In this document: one piece after another, positions 24,163 through 31,391 of the stretch
How positions within the stretch are numbered: the stretch's first letter is position 1
Layout: each line of letters begins with the position of its first letter
Assembly (NCBI RefSeq): GCF_018614615.1
Contig: NZ_JAGGOK010000068.1
Span: forward strand, 1-37,393
DNA: 37,393 bases
DNA from: Streptomyces sp. ISL-100
Lineage (GTDB): Bacteria > Actinomycetota > Actinomycetes > Streptomycetales > Streptomycetaceae
Direction: 5' to 3'
Program-made: the position numbers and the translations under genes
Notes under the pieces: generated by a model
Databases searched by the model: none
Told to the model about the DNA's origin: nothing
The model's input: the letters and a program-made list of their open reading frames with translations, nothing else

Positions 24163-24375
24163 ATGCTAGGAGCAACCCAACTACTCACCCCCTGGCAGAC
24201 CGAAGTGGTCCGGCTCGCAGTTCTCGGCCTGACCGCGAAGGAAACCGCTCGCCGCCTGGGCATCTCGAAGAACACTGTCGACGAGCATTTGCGGGACGCC
24301 CGGCTGCGCGTCGGGGCGGCCACCAAGTCCCGGCTGGTCGGCTGGGCGGTCGCGTCCGGGATCGTCCAGCTCTGA
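24163..24375 (+). CDS. Short LuxR-type HTH regulator
   Basis: A 70-residue protein that is essentially only the GerE/LuxR C-terminal DNA-binding domain: LTPWQTEVVRLAVLGLTAKETARRLGISKNTVDEHLRDAR, then an amphipathic helix (RLVGWAVASGIVQL). No sensor domain exists upstream in frame. The ATG at 24163 follows GAGG; a GTG at 24151 is an alternative that would add four residues. It ends the rightward operon, 72 bases after the dioxygenase, and precedes a strong terminator. Stand-alone HTH proteins of this size resemble GerE and are plausible pathway-specific activators. Confidence 0.88.
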   Translation: MLGATQLLTPWQTEVVRLAVLGLTAKETARRLGISKNTVDEHLRDARLRVGAATKSRLVGWAVASGIVQL

Positions 24376-24401
24376 CGGCCCGTCCCGAAGAGGCGTACTC
24401 C

Positions 24402-24453
24402 CGAGAGGGGCGGCGGCCCGGTCGTGCGATCGGCCGGGCCGCCGCCCCTCTCG
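24402..24453. terminator. Strong bidirectional-type hairpin terminator
   Basis: Perfect 20-bp arms (24402-24421 and 24434-24453) enclose a 12-base loop. It lies between the LuxR-type gene and the convergent antiporter remnant and marks the right end of the main cluster operon. No U-run is present, as is usual in Streptomyces. Confidence 0.9.
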
Positions 24454-24469
24454 TGCTCACTCCCGCAGA

Positions 24470-25014
24470 GCGGGGCATGATCCCCAGGCTCAATTCCACG
24501 TTCAGGGCGATGAGTTCGGTGAGGCCACGGTGTTCATCAGGGGTGCCAGCCCCGCGGACTGGTGGGCCGGCATCCCGTGGCCGCGGGCCGCGAGGAACGC
24601 CCCCGCGAACTTGCCGCCGATGGCCACCAGGAGGATCAGGCCTACGTCGCGCAGGCCGCCCAGGCCGATCCCGGGCAGGTCGACACTGAGACCGGCGGTG
24701 AGGAAGAAGACCGGCAGCAGCAGGGTCTGGCCGAGGTTCCCGAGCTGCTCGTGCATCTGCGCGCGCAGCGGCGTCGTCTGCTCGCGCGGGATGATGGCGC
24801 CGAACAGGAAGGCGCCGAAGATAAAGTGCAGGCTCGCCCACTCCATCGCGCCCGCGGACAGCAGCAGCCCCGCGAGGACGCACGCGAATCCGGCCGGCGC
24901 GAGGGTGCCGGAGCCCGTCCGCAGGCGGGGCAGCAGCGGCCGCACCAGCAGCCGTGCCAGGAGCACTACGACCGCGAGTCCAGCGAGCAGTTCCGTGATG
25001 TGCTGGGATTTCAC
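24470..25014 (-). pseudogene. Cation/proton antiporter (CPA2/KefB-type), truncated and frameshifted
   Basis: From a GTG at 25014 the frame gives transmembrane segments of a CPA2 sodium/proton exchanger: LAGLAVVVLLARLLVRPLLP, then FIFGAFLFGAIIPREQ, LLLPVFFLTAGLSVDLPGIG, LILLVAIGGKFAGAFLAARG and LAPLMNT. The family continues MNTRGLTEL; here one base is missing near 24530, so the frame changes, and GLTELIALNVELSLGIMPRS continues in the next frame. The N-terminal half (normally ~200 more residues) and the C-terminal end are also absent. It is therefore a dead gene. It retains an upstream promoter and operator-like site at 25334-25362, suggesting it was once a TetR-controlled export or ion-homeostasis gene. 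Confidence 0.85.
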
Positions 25015-25333
25015 TGGCCCCCGATTCGGTCTGACGGGAGGACACAGGACATGCTGAACCGAACTGGCCTGGTGGTCCGGCGGCCGGTGGGACAGCGGGC
25101 GTGATCCCCCGTCGGCTGATGGATCCGTTCCGGGTCCGGCGGTCTCTCCCGGCCGAAGCGGCAGTTCGCGCAGCGCTCAGTGATGACACGTCACGCGGAG
25201 CGCCGTGTCCGCGCGTTCGGCCGGATTCTGGATTTCGGGCAGCCACTGTGCCGGGCCGGGATCCGCGGCCGTCCGGTCGGGCGGTGCCGCCTGCGGCACG
25301 CCGAGAGCGTCAGCGCGGAAGTGAATACGCCGC

Positions 25334-25362
25334 ACGTTAGTGGGCGCCTGCTCACTCGTCAA
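25334..25362 (-). promoter_or_regulatory. Leftward promoter with degenerate TetR-type operator
   Basis: On the minus strand TTGACG (25362-25357) is the -35 and TAACGT (25339-25334) the -10, 17 bases apart. The spacer AGTGAGCAGGCGCCCAC matches the left arm of the perfect operators at 26063 and 28325 at all but two bases plus a one-base length change. The right arm is poorly kept. It faces the antiporter remnant. Confidence 0.6.
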
Positions 25363-25365
25363 CAT

Positions 25366-25405
25366 CCCCGTCGCCCGGCCGTGTTCGCGCGGCCGGGCGA
25401 CGGGG
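25366..25405. terminator. Hairpin terminator downstream of tetR
   Basis: CCCCGTCGCCCGGCCG (25366-25381) pairs perfectly with 25390-25405 over an 8-base loop. It begins 7 bases after the tetR stop on the leftward strand and should end that transcript just before the next leftward promoter. Confidence 0.85.
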
Positions 25406-25411
25406 TCGCGG

Positions 25412-25999
25412 TCAACGCGCGGTGTCGGTGATGATCGAGGTCACGACCTTGTGGACCTCGCCGGTCTCGGGCGCGGCGCCCTGCCGGCCGGCGAACAGCA
25501 GGTGGCCCGCCCCGATCAGGGTGAGGGCGATCGTGTCGACGTCGGTGTCGGCCGCCACCCGGCCCTGCTCGCGCTCGGCGGTGAGGTACGACGCGATCAT
25601 GGCGGTGGCCTCGGTCAGGATCGGTACGCCCGAGGATCCGGCCTGGTGCAGCCGGGTGCGCAGCTCGTCCCGGGCGGTGACGAGGCTGACGATCGCCACG
25701 GCGACCGATCCGAACAGGTCCGTCAGCGCCTTGGTGAGGTTGTCGGCGACGGTGCTCGTCCCGGCCGCGGCGCGCAGCGTCCGGGCCTGGTCGCGGAGCT
25801 GGCCGATGCGGTCCAGTACGAGCGCGGCGAGGAAGGCGTCGAAGTCGGCGAAGTGCCGGTGCAGGACGCCCTTGGCGCAGCCCGCCTCGGAGGTGACCGC
25901 ACGGCTGGTGAGCGCGTTCGGGCCGCCCTGCAGCAGGATTCGCTCGGCGGCGTCGAACAGCTGCCGGGAAACGTCGCGGATCGCTGTTCCTGTCGGCAT
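25412..25999 (-). CDS. TetR-family transcriptional regulator
   Basis: A 195-residue TetR protein. The N-terminal HTH is clear: LFDAAERILLQGGPNALTSR, then AVTSEAGCAKGVLHRHFADF. The C-terminal ligand domain (residues 60-195) is helical and has an Ala/Gly-rich end. The ATG at 25999 follows GGGAGG. It is divergent from the P450 gene at 26093, and a perfect 39-bp palindrome lies between them, the usual arrangement for a TetR repressor with its own operator. The same palindrome before the methyltransferase gene at 28355, and weaker copies elsewhere, suggest it controls the whole right-hand module. The ligand may be the pathway product or an intermediate. Confidence 0.93.
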   Translation of the reverse strand: MPTGTAIRDVSRQLFDAAERILLQGGPNALTSRAVTSEAGCAKGVLHRHFADFDAFLAALVLDRIGQLRDQARTLRAAAGTSTVADNLTKALTDLFGSVAVAIVSLVTARDELRTRLHQAGSSGVPILTEATAMIASYLTAEREQGRVAADTDVDTIALTLIGAGHLLFAGRQGAAPETGEVHKVVTSIITDTAR

Positions 26000-26056
26000 C
26001 GTGCCTCCCTTCCGTCCTTGCCGGCCTAGTTTTCTGCGGCGCCGAAGGCGGAATGT

Positions 26057-26101
26057 TTGACGAGTGGGCATGCGCCCACCTAGGGTGGGCGCATGCCCAC
26101 T
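26057..26101 (+). promoter_or_regulatory. Promoter with built-in TetR operator and leaderless start
   Basis: TTGACG (-35) at 26057-26062 and TAGGGT (-10) at 26081-26086 are 18 bases apart. A perfect palindrome covers 26063-26101: arm AGTGGGCATGCGCCCACC, centre TAG, and the complementary arm. The P450 ATG (26093) lies inside the right arm, 6 bases after the -10, where transcription normally begins. The mRNA would therefore be leaderless, and a bound TetR would cover -10, start site and start codon together. Confidence 0.88.
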
Positions 26102-27328
26102 ATACCCCCAAAGCCAGCTACGGGTATGCCCTCGGGGTGCCCTCAGACGGCGGCTGCCGGGCGCGACACCTACACGGTGCCGGCCGGAGTTCTCAAGGCG
26201 TGGCGGCAGGTGCCGGTACGCGAGGTCACCACCGAGTCCGGCCAGAAGGGCTGGCTGGTCACGGGGATGGCGGAGGTCCGGACCGTGCTGTCCGACCCGC
26301 GGTTCAGCCGCGCCGAGGCCCGGCGGATCGGCGCGGTAGTCGTTCCGTCGGCAGTTCTGGCGAAGCCCGGTATCAACGATCTCGACGGACCAGGGCACGC
26401 CCGGATGCGCCGCCTGGTGGCGGGAGCGTTCAGCGCTCGCCGGATCCGTGCCCTGCGGCCGCGCATTCAGCAGATCACCGACGAGCTGATCGCACCGCTC
26501 GTCGCCGCCGACCCGCCGGCCGACCTCGTCGCGGGCCTGTGCCGTCCGTTGCCGCTCACCGTGATCTTCGAGATCCTCGGGGTTCCGCAGGAGGACCGGG
26601 CGCGCTTCAGCGGCTGGGCCGACCGCGTGATGGCCACCACGGCCTATCCGCCCGGGGAGTCGCTGAAGGCGCTTGAGGCGGTGATCTCCTACATGTCCGA
26701 CCTGGTCGCCACCAAGCGCCGCGCCCCGGACGACAGCCTGCTCCAGGAGCTGATCACGGCCCGCGACGAGGAGGACCGGCTGAGCGAGGAGGAGCTGGTC
26801 CACCTCGGCTGCGGCCTGCTCATGGCGGGCAACGAATCCACCGCGACCGAGCTCGGCAAGGGGCTGGCGGCCCTGCTGGACAACCACGACCAGCTCGAAG
26901 CGCTGCGTGCCGACCCCACGCTGGTCCCCGCCGCCGTGGAGGAGGTGCTGCGGTACGCGCCGCTGAGCGCCCGGGAGAACGCCGGACAGGTGCGCGCCAC
27001 CACGTGCGACGTCGAACTCGGCGGTGTGGTGATCCCCGGGCAGAGTGTGGTGTTCGCCAGTCTGCCGGGCGCCAACTTCGATCCGCACGCGTTCGTCGGG
27101 CCCGAGCGGTTCGACATCACCCGCGAGAACGCCGACGGCCACGTCACCTTCGGGTACGGCGCCCACCGCTGCCTGGGGGCCCAACTGGCCCGGATGGAGT
27201 TGGAGGTGGCGTTCAAAAGTGTGCTTGCCGCCTTCCCTGGACTGCGTCTGGCCGTACCCGCCGAGGGACTGGCCAACGCCCAGGGCCGGTTGATCAGCGG
27301 GATGCAGGCGCTGCCCGTCACCTGGTGA
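26093..27328 (+). CDS. Cytochrome P450
   Basis: A 411-residue P450. The I-helix is LLMAGNESTATELG (acid present, Ser at the usual Thr position), ExxR is EEVLRYAPL, and the heme loop FGYGAHRCLG has Cys360. The C-terminal FPGLRLAVPAEGLANAQGRL fits CYP107/CYP105-like actinomycete enzymes. There is no ribosome site; the ATG is embedded in the promoter/operator, so translation is probably from a leaderless mRNA. It starts a transcript that probably includes the methyltransferase at 27375 (46-base gap). The substrate is unknown; it may finish the diterpenoid or belong to a separate small pathway. Confidence 0.95.
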   Translation: MPTIPPKPATGMPSGCPQTAAAGRDTYTVPAGVLKAWRQVPVREVTTESGQKGWLVTGMAEVRTVLSDPRFSRAEARRIGAVVVPSAVLAKPGINDLDGPGHARMRRLVAGAFSARRIRALRPRIQQITDELIAPLVAADPPADLVAGLCRPLPLTVIFEILGVPQEDRARFSGWADRVMATTAYPPGESLKALEAVISYMSDLVATKRRAPDDSLLQELITARDEEDRLSEEELVHLGCGLLMAGNESTATELGKGLAALLDNHDQLEALRADPTLVPAAVEEVLRYAPLSARENAGQVRATTCDVELGGVVIPGQSVVFASLPGANFDPHAFVGPERFDITRENADGHVTFGYGAHRCLGAQLARMELEVAFKSVLAAFPGLRLAVPAEGLANAQGRLISGMQALPVTW

Positions 27329-27374
27329 CCTTCGCCCCACGTCTCTTCTGCCCGATCGCGAAAAGGATGACCTG

Positions 27375-28322
27375 ATGACTGATCAGACAACTGCTCCCGG
27401 CGCGTCGGCACAGGCTGGGGAGGCTCCGCCGTCGACGGAGGTGGCCGGCTTCTACAACGATCTCAGCGGTCTGCTGACCGAGCTGTTCGGCGGGAGCCTG
27501 CACGAGGGTTACTGGAAGTCCCCGGACGACCCGGCGACGATGGCCGAGGCCTCCCGGCAACTCACCGATCTGCTCACGGAGAAGCTCGAGCTGAAGCCGG
27601 GGGACCGGGTCCTCGACCTCGGGTGCGGCTCGGGCGCGCCGTCCATCCGGCTCGCTCGAACGACGGGCGCGCGGGTCGTCGGTATCACCAACAGCGCCGT
27701 GCAGATCGAGGCCGCCGTACGCAGCGCCCGCGAGGCGGGGCTGGGCGACCAGGTGTCCTTCACGTGTGCGGACGCGACCGTCCTGGATTTCGAGGCGGAT
27801 TCGTTCAACGGCGTTCTGATGATCGAGTCGATCTTCCATCTGCCGGACCGGCTCGGCGCGCTGCGCGAGGTGGCTCGGGTGCTCGCGCCCGGCGGGCGGG
27901 TGGCCCTTACCGACCTCCTGGACCGGGACCCCGCGCCGGCCCCGATGGAGCAGGCGGTGGGCGATCTGGCCGAGCGCTCGCGGGAGTACGGGCGCGCCTC
28001 GCTGGTGGCCAAGCCCATCCCCTTGGAGGACTACTCCACGCTCCTGGAGGAGGCCGGTCTCGTACTGGTCGAGCGGACCGACGTCACCGAGCACACGGTG
28101 GCCCGCACCCTCGACTGTCTGCGGCAGAAGCTCGCCGACGACCACGAGGAACTCGTGCGCAAGTACGGGAGCCAGGTCGTGGCGCAGTACGAGTCCGTCC
28201 TTCCCCTCCTGGAGAAGGCCGGGTTCGGCTACGGCGTCGTGGTCGCGGCCGCCCCCGAGGGGCCTTTGGCGGAGCGCGCCGAGGCTGACGGCCGGTCGGG
28301 CCGGGCGCCCATGTCGAGTTGA
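27375..28322 (+). CDS. Class I SAM-dependent methyltransferase, paralogue 1
   Basis: A 315-residue methyltransferase. An N-terminal cap (FYNDLSGLLTELFGGSLHEG, YWKSPDDPATMAEASRQLT) precedes motif I VLDLGCGSGAPSIRLA, the acidic loop GITNSAVQ, motif II region MIESIFHLPDRLG and motif III VLAPGGRVALTDLLDR. Such proteins with a GYW.SP..... cap are often small-molecule O- or C-methyltransferases in polyketide and terpenoid clusters. It shares about 60 percent identity by eye with the gene at 30445, so the two arose by duplication. AAAGGA precedes the ATG. The last ~20 residues are a low-complexity tail that overlaps the next promoter's -35. Confidence 0.93.
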   Translation: MTDQTTAPGASAQAGEAPPSTEVAGFYNDLSGLLTELFGGSLHEGYWKSPDDPATMAEASRQLTDLLTEKLELKPGDRVLDLGCGSGAPSIRLARTTGARVVGITNSAVQIEAAVRSAREAGLGDQVSFTCADATVLDFEADSFNGVLMIESIFHLPDRLGALREVARVLAPGGRVALTDLLDRDPAPAPMEQAVGDLAERSREYGRASLVAKPIPLEDYSTLLEEAGLVLVERTDVTEHTVARTLDCLRQKLADDHEELVRKYGSQVVAQYESVLPLLEKAGFGYGVVVAAAPEGPLAERAEADGRSGRAPMSS

Positions 28323-28363
28323 CGAGTGGGCATGTGCCCACCTAGAGTGGGCGCATGCCCACT
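28319..28363 (+). promoter_or_regulatory. Second promoter with built-in TetR operator and leaderless start
   Basis: TTGACG at 28319-28324, TAGAGT at 28343-28348 (18-base spacing). The 39-bp palindrome at 28325-28363 differs from that at 26063-26101 at only two positions (28336 and 28346). The ATG at 28355 again sits six bases after the -10. The -35 overlaps the end of the preceding gene. The layout is the same as at 26057, so the two are almost certainly co-regulated. Confidence 0.88.
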
Positions 28364-29161
28364 AACTCAAACAGTGAAGTGCACCAGCAGCGCCAGGTGG
28401 CGGAGTCGTTCGGCGCCGACGCCGAACGGTACGACCGGGCTCGGCCCCGCTACCCCGAGCCGATGGTGGAGCAGATCGTCGCCCGCAGCTCCGGCCGCGA
28501 GGTCCTCGACGTCGGCACCGGCACCGGCATCGCCGCCCGCCAGTTCCAGAAGGCGGGTTGCGGCGTGCTCGGGGTCGAGCCCGACACGCGACTGGCAGAT
28601 CTGGCACGCCAGTTCGGCCTGGAGGTCGACGTGGCGACGTTCGAGGACTGGGAGCCGAACGGCCGGCTCTTCGACGCGGTCGTGGCCGCTCAGGCCTGGC
28701 ACTGGGTCGACCCGGTCGCGGGTGCGAGCAAGGCCGCGCGGATTCTGCGGCCCGGCGGCCGTCTGGCGGCCTTCTGGAACGTCTTCCAGTTCCCCTCCGA
28801 GATGGCGGACACGATCGCCGACGTCTGCCAGCGGGTCATGCCCAACGCGCCGTTCGACTTCCGGGCGATGCTCACGGGCGCCATGGACGGGTACCAGGCG
28901 TTCTTCGCCAAGACCTCCGACGGGATCCGCGAGGTGAGCGGCTTCGGCGAGCCGGATCAGTGGCGCTTCGACTGGGAGTGGACCTACAGCCGTGACGCGT
29001 GGCTGGACCAGATGCCCACGCTGGGCGCCTTCACCCGGCTCCCGGCGGACAAGATGGCGGAGGTGCTCGAAGGCGCCGGGGCCGCGATCGACGCCCTGGG
29101 AGGAAGCTTTACGATGAACTACGCGACGGTGGCGGTCACCGCGGCACGCACCGGTGCCTGA
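28355..29161 (+). CDS. Class I SAM-dependent methyltransferase (UbiE/Tam-like)
   Basis: A 268-residue methyltransferase distinct from its neighbours. The opening QVAESFGADAERYDRARPRY is the typical start of the trans-aconitate/UbiE-like group, motif I is VLDVGTGTGIAARQF, VVAAQAWHWVDPV and ARILRPGGRLAAFWNVFQF follow. The C-terminal half carries Trp-rich substrate-binding sequence (RFDWEWTYSRDAWLDQ). No ribosome site is present because the ATG is within the operator; leaderless translation is inferred. The substrate is unknown; carboxyl or hydroxyl methylation of a small acid would fit the group. Confidence 0.93.
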   Translation: MPTNSNSEVHQQRQVAESFGADAERYDRARPRYPEPMVEQIVARSSGREVLDVGTGTGIAARQFQKAGCGVLGVEPDTRLADLARQFGLEVDVATFEDWEPNGRLFDAVVAAQAWHWVDPVAGASKAARILRPGGRLAAFWNVFQFPSEMADTIADVCQRVMPNAPFDFRAMLTGAMDGYQAFFAKTSDGIREVSGFGEPDQWRFDWEWTYSRDAWLDQMPTLGAFTRLPADKMAEVLEGAGAAIDALGGSFTMNYATVAVTAARTGA

Positions 29162-29219
29162 ACCCGCCCCGGCAGGTACGCCCGAGGCCGAAGGAGCGTC
29201 GCCGGCGGAGCCGGACCCC

Positions 29220-29254
29220 GCGGCCACCCATCCGGTATCCGGTCGGGTGGCCGC
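29220..29254. terminator. Hairpin between methyltransferase and SDR genes
   Basis: GCGGCCACCC (29220-29229) pairs with GGGTGGCCGC (29245-29254) over a 15-base loop, 58 bases after the methyltransferase stop. There is no U-run. It probably ends or reduces transcription from the promoter at 28319. Confidence 0.65.
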
Positions 29255-29330
29255 GTCTCGCATGCACCGCGCCGCGGACCTGAGCACGTAGCGGACCTGG
29301 GCACGTATCGGATTCCTTGGAAGGGGCGTC

Positions 29331-30320
29331 ATGAGAGTTCTGGTACTGGGTGGAACGCACTTCGTGGGACGCAGCATCGTCGACGCCGCGCTGGAGCGCG
29401 GTGACGAGGTCAGCAGCCTCAACCGGGGCAGCCGCCCGGCCACCGCGGACATCCGGTCGCTGATCGCCGACCGGACCGATCCGAAGGCAGTCGCCCACGC
29501 GGTCGACGGCCGCAAATGGGACGTGGTGATCGACACCTGGACGGGCGCCCCCCGGGTCCTGAGCGACTCCTGCGCGCCACTGGCCGACCGGGCCGGGCAC
29601 TACGCGTACGTCTCCAGCTGGGTGGTGTACCGGCCGCCGGTGCCGGTCGGCGCCGACGAGAGCGCGGCCACGATCGACGGCGATCCGGACGACGAGGCCG
29701 ACAACTTCTACCCGGTCGCCAAGCGAGGCTGTGAGCTCGCCGTACAGCGTGCCTTCGCCGACCGCTCACTGATCACCCGCCCCGGGCCGATGCTGGGCCC
29801 GTACGAGGACGTCGGTTCGCTGACCTGGTGGCTGCGCCGCATCCACCGCGGCGGGCGGGTGCTGGCACCGGGGTGCGCGGACGACCCGTTCCAGTACGTC
29901 GACGTCCGTGACCACGCGCCATGGCTGCTGGACGCGGCGGAGCGCGGCGTCGGCGGCGTCTTCAACACCGTGTGTGTGCACGGCCGTTGCACGATGGGCG
30001 AGCTGCTGGAGACGATGCGCGAAGTCACCGGCTCCGACGCGGAGCTGGTCTGGGTCCCCGACGACGACCTCCTGGCCGCAGGGGTCCGTCCCTACGTCGA
30101 CATCCCGCTGTGGCTGCCCGCCGCCATGCGGGGCGGCATCAACGACGTCGACGTCTCGGCCGCCCACCGGGCCGGGCTCGACACCAGCCGCCCGCTCCGG
30201 GACACCCTGGCCGACAGCTGGTCCTGGCTGGAGCGCGAGGGCGAGCCGCCGTGGCAGGGCGCGACAACGCGCGGGCTCGACCCGGCCGTCGAGCAGCGCG
30301 TACTGGACCAGGTCGGCTGA
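29331..30320 (+). CDS. NAD-dependent epimerase/dehydratase-type extended SDR
   Basis: A 329-residue Rossmann-fold oxidoreductase. The nucleotide motif VLGGTHFVGRSIVDAAL is at the N-terminus, the catalytic Tyr and Lys are in FYPVAKRG, and YVSSWVVYRPP is the Ser/Thr region. GPMLGPYEDVGSLTWWLRRI and the DPFQYVDVRDHAPWLLDAAE block are usual for actinomycete NAD-dependent epimerase/reductase homologues. Members reduce ketones or modify sugar nucleotides; no sugar genes lie nearby, so reduction of a small molecule is more likely. AAGGGG precedes the ATG. Its place between methyltransferases suggests a shared pathway. Confidence 0.92.
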   Translation: MRVLVLGGTHFVGRSIVDAALERGDEVSSLNRGSRPATADIRSLIADRTDPKAVAHAVDGRKWDVVIDTWTGAPRVLSDSCAPLADRAGHYAYVSSWVVYRPPVPVGADESAATIDGDPDDEADNFYPVAKRGCELAVQRAFADRSLITRPGPMLGPYEDVGSLTWWLRRIHRGGRVLAPGCADDPFQYVDVRDHAPWLLDAAERGVGGVFNTVCVHGRCTMGELLETMREVTGSDAELVWVPDDDLLAAGVRPYVDIPLWLPAAMRGGINDVDVSAAHRAGLDTSRPLRDTLADSWSWLEREGEPPWQGATTRGLDPAVEQRVLDQVG

Positions 30321-30444
30321 CCGCGCCGCGCGTGGCGGCGAGGCGGACGACGGTGTTACCGGCAACGACGATGGGACGACCAGGGCGGACCGACGGCCTC
30401 CGGCCGGGCGGCAGCCGGCCGCGGCCGAGCCCGATGGAGGGGAA

Positions 30445-31296
30445 ATGACAAGCGGTTCTGGGGTGTCGGCGGAGGGTCTCTCCCAGCAGGAGGCGGAGGA
30501 CGGCTTCTACAACGACACCAGCGAGTTCCTCGCCGAACTGTCGGGCGGCAGCCTGCACATGGGCTACTGGGAGTCCCCGTCGGATCCCGCGACGATGGCC
30601 GAGGCCTCCCGGCGGCTCACCGGGCTCATGGCGGAACGGATCAAGATCAGCCCGGGGGACCGGGTCCTCGACATCGGCTGCGGGACGGGCGCTCCGGCGA
30701 TCCAGCTCGCCCAGGCGACGGGCGCCGTGGTCGTCGGGATCACCAACAGCCCGGCCCAGGTCCGGCTGGCCGCGGAGAAGGCCCGGGAAGCCCAGGTCGC
30801 CGACCGGGTGAGCTTCCGCTGCGCGGACGCCGGGAACCTCGACTTCGCGCCGGAGTCCTTCGACGCGGTCTGGCTCTTCGAGTCGATCATGGCCATGCCG
30901 GACCGGCTCGCCGTGCTCCGGCAGGCGGCAGCCGTCCTGAGGCCCGGCGGGCGCCTCGCCCTCACCGACTTCCTGGACCGGGCCGCTTCATCGGGTGGCG
31001 CGCAGCAGGCCGACGCGCCACAGTACGCCGTACTGATGGGCAAGTTGATGCCGCTCCAGGACTATCCGCTCCTCCTGGAGGAGGCCGGCCTGACCCCCGT
31101 CGAGATCAGCGACGTCAGCGACCGGACGGTGGCCCGGACCATGGACTGCATGCGTCAGCGGCTGGCGGACGACCGCGAGTCGCTCACGCGGCGGTTCGGC
31201 GCTCAGGTCGTGGGCCAGTTCGACAACATCGTCCAGCGCCTGGAGGCCGCCGGATTCGGTTACGGCATCGTCGTCGCCGACCGGCCCGGACAGTAG
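30445..31296 (+). CDS. Class I SAM-dependent methyltransferase, paralogue 2
   Basis: A 283-residue methyltransferase closely related to the one at 27375: GFYNDTSEFLAELSGGSLHM, GYWESPSDPATMAEASRRLT, motif I VLDIGCGTGAPAIQLAQ, GITNSPAQV, FESIMAMPDRL and VLRPGGRLALTDFLDR. The ATG at 30445 follows GGAGGGG. Differences cluster after residue 165 (ASSGGAQQADAPQYAVLMGK against the partner's region), the part expected to contact the substrate, so the pair may methylate different positions of one molecule or successive intermediates. It is the last rightward gene of the module and is followed by a strong terminator. Confidence 0.93.
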   Translation: MTSGSGVSAEGLSQQEAEDGFYNDTSEFLAELSGGSLHMGYWESPSDPATMAEASRRLTGLMAERIKISPGDRVLDIGCGTGAPAIQLAQATGAVVVGITNSPAQVRLAAEKAREAQVADRVSFRCADAGNLDFAPESFDAVWLFESIMAMPDRLAVLRQAAAVLRPGGRLALTDFLDRAASSGGAQQADAPQYAVLMGKLMPLQDYPLLLEEAGLTPVEISDVSDRTVARTMDCMRQRLADDRESLTRRFGAQVVGQFDNIVQRLEAAGFGYGIVVADRPGQ

Positions 31297-31317
31297 GCGC
31301 CGCAGGGCTCCGCGGCG

Positions 31318-31359
31318 AGCCGGCCCGCATCCGCCCTCTCGGGCGCATGCGGGCCGGCT
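31318..31359. terminator. Bidirectional hairpin terminator
   Basis: AGCCGGCCCGCAT (31318-31330) pairs perfectly with 31347-31359; inside, CGCCC and GGGCG can extend the stem to a 4-base loop. It lies between the convergent methyltransferase and hydrolase genes. Confidence 0.9.
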
Positions 31360-31391
31360 GGTGTGGGCGGTACGGCGGGAGCCGCGATCCG

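Larger units (their letters stand above)
25015..25411. other. Region between antiporter remnant and tetR
   Basis: It holds a leftward promoter with a degenerate operator (25334-25362) and a terminator hairpin (25366-25405), listed separately. A leftward frame at 25177-25333 (starting VRRIHFRADALG if read from the promoter) is open to 25177 but matches nothing I know. No other gene is supported. Confidence 0.5.

Noticed and set aside
26063..26101. Rho-independent terminator
   Set aside because: The palindrome could fold, but it sits between -35 and -10 elements, recurs before another gene and has no U-run; an operator explains it better.
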